In this document: piece by piece, positions 14,970 to 21,252 of the stretch
Layout of the letters: each line of letters starts with the position of its first letter
How positions within the stretch are numbered: position 1 is the first letter of the stretch
NCBI GenBank assembly: GCA_011371325.1
Contig: DRQV01000266.1
Span: 1 to 21,252 of the forward strand
From: Thioploca sp.
Lineage (GTDB): Bacteria > Pseudomonadota > Gammaproteobacteria > Beggiatoales > Beggiatoaceae
Length of the DNA stretch: 21,252 bases
Direction of reading: 5' to 3'
Notes under the pieces: generated by a model
The model's input: the letters and a program-made list of their open reading frames with translations, nothing else
The model's database searches: none
Told to the model about the DNA's origin: nothing
Program-made: the position numbers and the translations under genes

Positions 14970-15914
14970 TTAATCCTCATTTTGGTTCAACATAGCTTGT
15001 CGTTGTTGTTCACAAAAATCATCAGCAGCATTATAACCTTGACTTTTTAAACTATGATTGCGTACTGCACATTCAAGTAGAACCGCTAAATTACGTCCTG
15101 GAGCTACTGGCAGAGAAATTTCTGGAATATCAACTCCTAACACTGTTCTAACTCTATAGTCCCCTTGTAAACGATCAATATTTTTTAAATCCACTGCTGT
15201 CATATGACGTAATTGGACAATTAAACGTAAGTATTTATCTTTTTTGGTAGCACTATCACCAAATAATGCTTGAACATTTAACACGCCAAGTCCTCTTACT
15301 TCTAAGAAAGCATTCATACCTAGAGGACAGCTGCCAACTATTATTTGTGGGTTAGGTTTAGAAAATTCTGGGGCATCATCAGCGATTAAACGGTGTCCAC
15401 GACTCACTAATTCTAAAGCTAATTCACTCTTGCCTGTTCCACTATCTCCCATAATTAGAACTCCAGTTCCCAATACATCCATAAATACACCATGTAATGT
15501 AATATGTTGAGAAAGTAATCTGGCAATAGTTGTATATAGATAATTAATAACCACTTCACCAGGCAATTCGGAAATTAGTATAGGAACCTTATAATGTTCG
15601 GCAGCTTTTCTTAAATCTATTGATATTGTAGAATAATCAACTAAAATAACACAAGCTAGACTACTATTTCTAAATAACTGAGTAATAGTACTTTTATAAA
15701 AATCTCTACTTAAATTATTTAAATAAGCAAGTTCATGAATACCAATGATTTGAATTTGAGGAGGATGAATAAGATTCAAATAACTAACATTAGCAAGCTT
15801 TTGATTATTTTCTAAGATTAATGCACGTTGATTACTATCTTGTTCTACTAACCATGTTAGTGTAAGATCATGTGCATGTTGCTCAAATAATTCGGCAATA
15901 CTAAGTTTAACCAT
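14970..15914 (-). CDS. hprK: HPr kinase/phosphorylase
   Basis: A 314-residue bifunctional enzyme that phosphorylates and dephosphorylates a serine on HPr-type proteins. Here that would be the PTS-Ntr carrier, linking energy state to PtsN signalling. Visible motifs are the P-loop GDSGTGKS (156-163), IADDA (177-181), the family signature LEVRGLGVLNVQALFGDSA (204-222) and the C-terminal VAPGRNLAVLLE (270-281). Residues 1-130 are the HprK N-terminal domain. It overlaps the end of ptsN by 8 nt, so the two are co-translated. Beta-proteobacteria and some gamma-proteobacteria have hprK here, where Escherichia coli has rapZ. No HPr (ptsH/npr) or EI gene follows; queF comes next. Confidence 0.95.
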   Translation of the reverse strand: MVKLSIAELFEQHAHDLTLTWLVEQDSNQRALILENNQKLANVSYLNLIHPPQIQIIGIHELAYLNNLSRDFYKSTITQLFRNSSLACVILVDYSTISIDLRKAAEHYKVPILISELPGEVVINYLYTTIARLLSQHITLHGVFMDVLGTGVLIMGDSGTGKSELALELVSRGHRLIADDAPEFSKPNPQIIVGSCPLGMNAFLEVRGLGVLNVQALFGDSATKKDKYLRLIVQLRHMTAVDLKNIDRLQGDYRVRTVLGVDIPEISLPVAPGRNLAVLLECAVRNHSLKSQGYNAADDFCEQQRQAMLNQNED

Positions 15915-16368
15915 GATGCCATTGAGTTAAAAGCTTAAATTTATCTTGACAACTTTTAGTATTGCGTAATTTATCACAAAAATCATTTTCTTGAAACATA
16001 CTAGCTAATTGAGCCAAGATTTCCAAATGTTCTTCAGTAGAATTTTCTGGTACCATAAGTGCAAATAACAAATCCACTGGTTGCTTATCAATTGCTCCAA
16101 AATCAATCCCCGTTTCAAGTTGTAAAAATGCTGCCAAAGTTATATTACATTTTGTAACTCTTGCATGTGGAATTGCAACCCCATAGCCTATAGCAGTACT
16201 TCCTAGGCGTTCTCGAGTCAATAAACTATTAAAAATATCATGACTAGAAAGTTTAATATTTTCTTCTTCAGCTAATAATCTGCTGAAGTATTCAAAAACT
16301 CTTTTTTTACTAGTCACTTCAACATAGCATAGCATTCGTTCTGGAGTTAAAATATTTGAAATTTGCAT
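15907..16368 (-). CDS. ptsN: PTS-Ntr regulatory protein EIIA-Ntr (PtsN)
   Basis: A 153-residue PTS EIIA domain of the nitrogen-related phosphotransfer chain. It carries a phosphate on H68 in GYGVAIPHARV (equivalent to His73 in E. coli) and regulates potassium uptake, nitrogen and envelope functions by protein contact rather than by sugar transport. Length and motif are standard. The position after rpoN and hpf is the classic arrangement, and it overlaps hprK by 8 nt. A palindromic stem lies in the gap from hpf, so its level may differ from that of HPF. Confidence 0.95.
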   Translation of the reverse strand: MQISNILTPERMLCYVEVTSKKRVFEYFSRLLAEEENIKLSSHDIFNSLLTRERLGSTAIGYGVAIPHARVTKCNITLAAFLQLETGIDFGAIDKQPVDLLFALMVPENSTEEHLEILAQLASMFQENDFCDKLRNTKSCQDKFKLLTQWHHG

Positions 16369-16388
16369 GTTTATTTCAGTTTCATAAA

Positions 16389-16407
16389 CCGGGTTTATAA
16401 AACCCGG
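16389..16407 (-). repeat. Palindromic stem between hpf and ptsN
   Basis: CCGGGTTT (16389-16396) and AAACCCGG (16400-16407) form an 8-bp stem with a 3-nt loop, about 20 nt before the ptsN start. Only TTT follows on the minus strand, so it is a weak terminator at best. It may be an mRNA stability element between hpf and ptsN. Confidence 0.5.
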
Positions 16408-16432
16408 GTTATAATTGATATATAAAGTTTAT

Positions 16433-16765
16433 CTATTCTTCAACTGGTTGATGAGCTTTAATTCCACCTTCAGATTGACGATGATTTTTTACTTTTTCTT
16501 TATGTTTTTTCAGCTGTCGATCTAATTTATCAGTCAGACTATCAATTGCAGCATACATATCTTCATGTTCAGATTCTGCAAATAAATTAGCTCCACTGGC
16601 ATGTAAAGTTGCTTCTGCTTTTTGACGTAATTTTTCAACGCTGAGAACTACATGTACATTGGTAACATGATCAAAATGACGTTCTAAACGTTCCATTTTA
16701 TTAGAAACATAAGAGCGTAAGGCAGAAGTGATCTCAACATGATGACCACTAAGATTAAGTTGCAT
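16433..16765 (-). CDS. hpf: Ribosome hibernation promoting factor (short form)
   Basis: A 110-residue protein of the HPF/YfiA family. It binds the 30S subunit near the mRNA channel in starvation and promotes inactive 100S ribosomes. The beta-alpha-beta fold is recognisable: MQLNLSGHHVEIT at the start, a basic helix with ERLERHF (26-32), and AESEHEDMYAAIDSLTDKLD (63-82). The tail after residue 95 is basic then acidic, and it lacks the long C-terminal dimerisation domain of long HPF. GGAG lies 9 nt before the ATG. It sits between rpoN and ptsN, the conserved order in gamma- and beta-proteobacteria. Confidence 0.95.
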   Translation of the reverse strand: MQLNLSGHHVEITSALRSYVSNKMERLERHFDHVTNVHVVLSVEKLRQKAEATLHASGANLFAESEHEDMYAAIDSLTDKLDRQLKKHKEKVKNHRQSEGGIKAHQPVEE

Positions 16766-16887
16766 CTAAATGAGCTCCTTATTAAAATTAATGACTAGTA
16801 TTATAGTATTTTCACAAAGAAAAATACGACTACAATTTGTATATAAATGGTTATAATTGAATAACAGTTAAATTATTAACTCAAAAA

Positions 16888-18339
16888 CTATTCTAAACGT
16901 TTTCTTTCATTGGAAGGAGGAATTACCATTGCTTCCCTATACTTGGCAACGGTTCTTCTAGCTACCTTAATTCCCATATCAGCTAATAAATTGGCAATTT
17001 TACTATCACTAAACGGTTTAGTGGTATTTTCATTAGCAATTAATTTCTTAATCATAGCACGGATTGCTATAGATGAACATTCACCACCATTATTAGTACT
17101 AACATGACTGGAAAAAAAATATTTTAACTCAAAAATCCCTCTAGGAGTATGTAAATATTTTTGGGTTGTAACCCTAGAAACGGTTGATTCGTGCATTTCT
17201 AATTCATTGGCAATATCATGTAAGACTAATGGTTTCATAGCTTCTTCGCCATAATCTAAGAAACCAGTTTGCCTTTGTACGATACAGTTAGCCACTCTTA
17301 ATAAGGTATCTTGACGGCTTTTTAAACTTTTAATAAACCAACGTGCTTCTTGTAAATGGTTTTTCAAGTTGCTTATATCTATATTGCTATCTTTTTGTTT
17401 TACAAGACCAGCGTATTGAGAGTTTATCCTTATTTTAGGAGAAATCTCAGGATTTAATTCAACTTGCCAGTTATTCTTGATTTTTTTAGCATATACATCT
17501 GGGGTTATATAATTGACCTGTTGATTATTGATTATAGAACCAGGACGAGGATTTAAAGATTGGATCAAGTCGATTACTTCACGCAATTCTTCCCGAGTTA
17601 ATTTCATACGTTTAACTAGCTTAACATAGTCATGTGAGCCTAATAGAGGTAAATATTTACGAATTAGAATTTTAGCTTCTCTTAACCAAGGAGTATCAGG
17701 GTCATATTGTGCTAATTGCAATGTTAAACATTCACTTAAACTCCTAGAACCAATTCCAAGCGGGTCAAAATGTTGAATACGACGTAGTACAGTTTCTATT
17801 TCTTTGTCAGTAACATGATTCCCACTACCTAAACTTTGAGCTATATCTTCAAATGAAGCCTGCAAATAACCATCATCATCTATACCGTTGATAATCGCAA
17901 TTGCTATAGCATGATCTATTTCGGTAAAAGGAGTTAAATCTAATTGCCAATATAAATGTTCTTGTAAAGTTTCTGTGATACTACTTTGTTCTAATAAAAA
18001 ATCTTTGCCATTATTATCTTCTTGATTATTTGCAGATAAATTTGGAGGAGTAAACGGACTATCATAAATATCCTCCCATTCACTATCAGTCGCTAATTCG
18101 GTGGGAATATCTTCGATCAACTTATCAATTTCATTTGGTTCAGAAGCATCATGTTCTTCATTGCTAAATTCTATTTCATATTCATCTTCAATAGATTCCA
18201 ACATAATGTTAGAATCTAACGCTTGTTGTACTTCTAATTGTAATTCAAGAGTAGACAACTGCAAAAGTCGAATTGCTTGTTGCAGTTGCGGGGTCATGGT
18301 AATTTGTTGACCAAAACGTAATTGAAGACTTTGTTTCAT
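16888..18339 (-). CDS. rpoN: RNA polymerase sigma-54 factor
   Basis: A 483-residue sigma-54, full length. Region I is the glutamine/leucine-rich MKQSLQLRFGQQ...LLQLSTLELQ (1-50), which inhibits open-complex formation until an enhancer-binding ATPase acts. It is followed by an acidic region II (about 50-110), the core-binding domain, a helix-turn-helix region (about 375-400) and the RpoN box ARRTVAKYRE (460-469), which reads the -24 element. No key part is missing. It directs transcription of nitrogen, motility or envelope genes needing such activators. It is the second gene of the lptB-rpoN-hpf-ptsN order, and a 122-nt gap separates it from hpf. Confidence 0.97.
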   Translation of the reverse strand: MKQSLQLRFGQQITMTPQLQQAIRLLQLSTLELQLEVQQALDSNIMLESIEDEYEIEFSNEEHDASEPNEIDKLIEDIPTELATDSEWEDIYDSPFTPPNLSANNQEDNNGKDFLLEQSSITETLQEHLYWQLDLTPFTEIDHAIAIAIINGIDDDGYLQASFEDIAQSLGSGNHVTDKEIETVLRRIQHFDPLGIGSRSLSECLTLQLAQYDPDTPWLREAKILIRKYLPLLGSHDYVKLVKRMKLTREELREVIDLIQSLNPRPGSIINNQQVNYITPDVYAKKIKNNWQVELNPEISPKIRINSQYAGLVKQKDSNIDISNLKNHLQEARWFIKSLKSRQDTLLRVANCIVQRQTGFLDYGEEAMKPLVLHDIANELEMHESTVSRVTTQKYLHTPRGIFELKYFFSSHVSTNNGGECSSIAIRAMIKKLIANENTTKPFSDSKIANLLADMGIKVARRTVAKYREAMVIPPSNERKRLE

Positions 18340-18377
18340 GACTTTAGCAAAATTCCATTAAGCCTATAAGTTCATAT

Positions 18378-19100
18378 TTACAATTTGAAATTATGACCTA
18401 AATAGACTTCTTTAACTTGTTCATTGTGTAAAATGTTTTCAGGCGTACCTTCCGCAATTAACATCCCATCGTTCACAATATAAGCACGAGCACATATATC
18501 TAAGGTTTCACGTACATTATGATCGGTTATTAACACTCCAATATCCAAACTACATAAATGAGCAATAATACGTTGAATATCAAGTACTGATAATGGGTCA
18601 ACTCCGGCAAATGGTTCATCAAGCAAAATAAAACGTGGTTCAGAAGCTAAAGCTCGAGCAATTTCAACTCTACGTCTTTCACCACCAGATAGACTCATGC
18701 CTAAACTATCACGTAAATGTTGGATATGTAGTTCTTCTAATAATAGCTCAAGCCGTTGTTTGCGCTGATTATTAGTAAGTTTTTGAACTTCAAGAATTGC
18801 CATAACATTATCAGCAACAGTCAGTTTTCGAAATACTGATGGTTCTTGTGGTAAATAACCTAATCCCATTTGAGCTCGTCGATGCATGGGAAAATTGGTT
18901 ACGTCTTTATTCCCTAATAGGATTTTACCTTGATCACAGGTAATTAAACCCACCATCATATAAAAACTAGTGGTTTTCCCTGCACCATTTGGTCCCAATA
19001 ATCCTACCACTTCACCACTTGTTACGTTGATACTAACATCTTTTACTACTTGTCGAGATTTATATTTTTTAGCCAAATGTTGGGCAGATAATATACTCAC
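18378..19100 (-). CDS. lptB: LPS export ABC transporter ATPase LptB
   Basis: A 240-residue ABC ATPase that powers extraction of LPS from the inner membrane with LptFG and LptC. Walker A is GPNGAGKT (36-43), the signature LSGGE (137-141), Walker B FILLDEP (157-163) with E162, and the switch histidine H194 (ITDHN). The Q-loop is in YLPQEPSVF (82-90), typical of LptB. All catalytic residues are intact. It starts immediately after the lptA stop with no gap, so translation is probably coupled. It is followed by rpoN 38 nt on, the standard lptB-rpoN linkage. LptF and LptG are not in the window. Confidence 0.97.
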   Translation of the reverse strand: MSILSAQHLAKKYKSRQVVKDVSINVTSGEVVGLLGPNGAGKTTSFYMMVGLITCDQGKILLGNKDVTNFPMHRRAQMGLGYLPQEPSVFRKLTVADNVMAILEVQKLTNNQRKQRLELLLEELHIQHLRDSLGMSLSGGERRRVEIARALASEPRFILLDEPFAGVDPLSVLDIQRIIAHLCSLDIGVLITDHNVRETLDICARAYIVNDGMLIAEGTPENILHNEQVKEVYLGHNFKL

Positions 19101-19613
19101 TTATTTTTTAACTTGTTGGGGTTCAATAGACATTGTAATTCTACCACCTTTTTTATTTCCACCGTCAGCTGCGGCAACTCCCATTTTAGTATCATACATT
19201 ATACGTGGTGCATTGGATGTATATATATCTTTACCATCCTTTTGTTTGCGAAGTTCTGCTTTATTAGTAAGATGTAAAGTATTTTTAACAGCATTATATT
19301 CCATTTTTTTAGCTTTGGCTTTTATATCTTCAGAACTATCAAGATGCTGACTAAAACTAGCTAGATTACCAACAGCAATAATTTTTTCAATTGCTTGTCC
19401 TGCACTATAAATTAAAGTTATTTTATCAGCATTAATCTTAATAGAACCTTGAGTTACCACAACATCACCCTCATAGGTGGTAATTCCTTTTATATTATCA
19501 ATTTCTGCTTGATTAGCTTCAATTAAAATAGGTTGGTTTCTATCATTTGATAAAGCGTAAATATTACTAAAAGATAAAATTAAAATAATTAATAAGCTTC
19601 TATTGAAGTACAT
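19101..19613 (-). CDS. lptA: LPS transport periplasmic protein LptA
   Basis: A 170-residue periplasmic OstA-domain protein that forms the beta-jellyroll bridge carrying LPS from LptC to the outer-membrane LptD. A signal peptide covers about residues 1-20. The OstA pattern PILIEANQAEID...TTYEGDVVVTQGS.KINADKI is clear (28-66). The C-terminal region (GGRITMSIEPQQVKK) resembles the usual end. AGAGG lies 5-6 nt before the ATG. It overlaps lptC by 14 nt and abuts lptB, as in the standard operon. Confidence 0.93.
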   Translation of the reverse strand: MYFNRSLLIILILSFSNIYALSNDRNQPILIEANQAEIDNIKGITTYEGDVVVTQGSIKINADKITLIYSAGQAIEKIIAVGNLASFSQHLDSSEDIKAKAKKMEYNAVKNTLHLTNKAELRKQKDGKDIYTSNAPRIMYDTKMGVAAADGGNKKGGRITMSIEPQQVKK

Positions 19614-20133
19614 AATGTCCTCTCACTTTAGAGAATAACTCTATTTGTTCAATTTGCATAAATATTTGCATACCTTTGGATTTAGTTTCACCGAACTTAC
19701 TAATAATTGTAGTTAGAGCATTAGTGTAAGCATATTCAGTATCGATTTTTATCCATAAATCTTTGGATATAATTTTAATTGCTTTATGTTGTAAGCTAGT
19801 ATTACCTAGTAGCCAAATTTGATCAGCTTTTGGAGACACTTCACTATTATCAGCTTTCACTGTCCATAATGGATTATTGTCTTGATAAAATACCATAATC
19901 GGATCCACAATATTGGTATTTATATCAGGATAATGGATCATATCAGTTGCTGTTAATTTACTTTTTAACTTTCCAAATTCATCCATTCGTATAGTTTCAA
20001 AATTTTTTAGGGTATAATCTGGAATCTTAAGATTATTTTCGATAATGATTATTGATTTATCATCAACACTTCTAACCAACCAAGTTGTTACAAATACTAG
20101 GCTTACTAAAATTATCCACCAATGTTTTAACAT
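19600..20133 (-). CDS. lptC: LPS export protein LptC
   Basis: A 177-residue bitopic protein with one N-terminal membrane helix (about residues 5-21). Its periplasmic LptC domain receives LPS from LptBFG and passes it to LptA. The 'F....MD.FG.LKSKL.A..M.HYPD...' segment (about 44-71) is typical of LptC, which is otherwise poorly conserved. Position between kdsC and lptA confirms the call. It starts 3 nt after the kdsC stop and overlaps lptA by 14 nt. Confidence 0.9.
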   Translation of the reverse strand: MLKHWWIILVSLVFVTTWLVRSVDDKSIIIIENNLKIPDYTLKNFETIRMDEFGKLKSKLTATDMIHYPDINTNIVDPIMVFYQDNNPLWTVKADNSEVSPKADQIWLLGNTSLQHKAIKIISKDLWIKIDTEYAYTNALTTIISKFGETKSKGMQIFMQIEQIELFSKVRGHYVLQ

Positions 20134-20136
20134 ACA

Positions 20137-20664
20137 TCATAATCCATATTGGCTTAATTGTTCATCCCATGTTGCTTGGCTTTGCATGATAAATTCACAT
20201 ACTTCTCGGGCAGCTCCTTTTCCACCACCATTCTTAGTTTGCCAATGAGAATATTTTATCACTAACTTATCAGCATCTGCCACTGCTATTGCTAATCCTA
20301 CCCTTGACATAACTGGAATATCTAAAATATCATCTCCTACATATGCTATCTGCTGATAATCTAATTGTAACTTACTACGTAACTGTTCAAATGCAACTAG
20401 TTTATTAGTTTGGCCTTGAAAAACATGTTTAATCCCAAGTTTCTGCATTCTATTAGTTACAATAGTTGATTTTTTAGCGGTAATAATTCCGATTTCTACC
20501 CCTGTTTTTTGTAGCATTACCATGCCTAAACCATCTCGAACATGAAATGATTTATATTCTTGATTATCATCACTAAAATATAAGCGACCATCAGTAAGAA
20601 CACCATCGACATCAAATATAACTAAGCGGATCAATTTAGCTTTTTCAATAATCATAATGATCAT
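20137..20664 (-). CDS. kdsC: KDO-8-phosphate phosphatase KdsC
   Basis: A 175-residue HAD-family phosphatase that removes the phosphate from KDO-8-phosphate, the last step before CMP-KDO formation for the LPS inner core. HAD motif I is FDVDGVLTDG (17-26) with nucleophile D18. Motif II is IITAKKS (60-66), which differs from the more usual ITGR.S. Motif III is VGDDILD (109-115). The C-terminal NGGGKGAAREVCE (145-157) is characteristic of KdsC tetramers. The start is uncertain: ATGs at 20664 and 20655 both lack a ribosome site, and the TTG at 20694 gives an unusual hydrophobic leader. It heads the kdsC-lptC-lptA-lptB run; kdsD is not upstream. Confidence 0.93.
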   Translation of the reverse strand: MIIMIIEKAKLIRLVIFDVDGVLTDGRLYFSDDNQEYKSFHVRDGLGMVMLQKTGVEIGIITAKKSTIVTNRMQKLGIKHVFQGQTNKLVAFEQLRSKLQLDYQQIAYVGDDILDIPVMSRVGLAIAVADADKLVIKYSHWQTKNGGGKGAAREVCEFIMQSQATWDEQLSQYGL

Positions 20665-20694
20665 TAGTTTAAAATAGAATTTAACAAATATCAA

Positions 20695-21252
20695 ATAAGC
20701 TTAAGTTTAAAATTCATATTTAAACAGTTAATGAAATTTATTTTAAAAATGTTATTGTAGCATGATATGATAAAAAAAATATAAACAGTTATTTTTGATT
20801 TTATCAGGAAACTAACTAATAGTTTATTATAAAATAATTGCAAAAACTAATTTTCTAATATAGGAATATTCAAATGAGGTTAAACTATGACTGAGTATGA
20901 ATTCCAAACGTTTATATTACAACAAGAAAGATTATAACAAGGTTTGGTTGTTTTACTGATTTAACTAATATTTACAAAGAAAATTCAAACTGATAATGAT
21001 CAGCGAGAAGAAATTCGTAAAGAAGAAATTAATAAACATCAAGTAATTCTTCAAAAGTAAACAAAAAATTAGTAATTTTATAAATCCCAATTGAACAAAA
21101 GTATGTTCTGAATATTAATAGTATTTTAAAAATTACTTGCATAAGCTAAATAACATTATTATTATGTTATAAAAAGGGAAAATAATGTTTCTTAGAATAA
21201 AAATAGAAAATATTAATTTTTATGATAAAAATCATATAATTTAATATAAATA
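20695..21252. other. AT-rich region at the window end
   Basis: About 560 nt, very AT-rich, upstream of kdsC. It should include the kdsC promoter. The only coding trace is the decayed reading frame at 20887-21060. After 21060 I see no ribosome site with a sustained frame, although a gene could begin at the ATG near 21185 and run past the window. Confidence 0.4.
20887..21060 (+). pseudogene. Short decayed ORF with two in-frame stops
   Basis: From an ATG preceded by a good ribosome site (GAGG, 7 nt upstream) one frame runs 58 codons to TAA at 21058. It is interrupted by TAA at 20935-20937 and at 20962-20964. It starts MTEYEFQTFILQQERL and the last part is charged and helical (NDQREEIRKEEINKHQ), like a coiled-coil tail. 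No frameshift is needed, only two stop codons. I do not recognise the family. It may be a remnant of a small coiled-coil protein, or a 16-residue leader followed by chance. Confidence 0.4.

Noticed and set aside
18970..19350. Plus-strand 126-codon frame over lptB and lptA
   Set aside because: It is antisense to two conserved essential genes with full motif sets, and its own translation shows no domain.
1..21252. CRISPR arrays and tRNA or rRNA genes
   Set aside because: No regularly spaced direct repeats and no cloverleaf or rRNA-like stretch were seen on reading both strands; a tRNAscan or Infernal run was not possible.

Overview
The window is AT-rich (roughly one third G+C by eye), double-membrane bacterial DNA. 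It has an LPS-export operon, outer-membrane and periplasmic cytochromes, a nitrate transporter, and the sigma-54/PTS-Ntr cluster in the order kdsC-lptC-lptA-lptB-rpoN-hpf-ptsN-hprK. That order, with HprK instead of RapZ, together with the NarK/kinase-phosphatase pair and small palindromic repeats resembling those of large sulfur bacteria, suggests a gammaproteobacterium of the Thiotrichales/Beggiatoa type. This is an inference; no rRNA or other taxonomic marker is present.

Layout. 1-420: a double-CDGSH iron-sulfur protein and a small palindromic repeat. 420-3641 (minus): acpP, fabF, mltG and a P-loop NTPase, the end of a fatty-acid/cell-wall cluster, with hairpin terminators after acpP and after fabF. 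3970-6190 (minus): a DUF6502 regulator-like protein overlapping a DUF5666 lipoprotein. 6198-7202 (minus): a DNA methyltransferase whose stop codon lies inside a well-formed integron attC site, so it looks like a solitary integron gene cassette. 7390-9898 (plus): a porin-cytochrome fusion (Cyc2-like), a diheme c4-like cytochrome and a tetraheme NapC/NirT protein. Together they form a possible electron conduit between the quinone pool and the outer membrane. 9899-10420: a 248-bp IS630-derived MITE-like element with TA duplications, then an inverted pair of 30-nt repeats. 10421-13685 (minus): narK and a PP2C-phosphatase/Ser-Thr-kinase fusion. 13686-14235: non-coding. 14236-20664 (minus): queF with a coupled solitary S24 domain, then hprK, ptsN, hpf, rpoN, lptB, lptA, lptC and kdsC. 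20695-21252: non-coding apart from a short decayed ORF.

How the parts fit. kdsC makes KDO for LPS, and LptC, LptA and LptB help carry LPS outward. RpoN, HPF, PtsN and HprK are global nitrogen/energy regulators. NarK with its kinase-phosphatase serves nitrate uptake or respiration. The three cytochrome genes are probably also respiratory. The observations most worth following up are the lone attC cassette and the cytochrome trio; the S24 domain lacking its catalytic lysine and the mobile-element debris come next.
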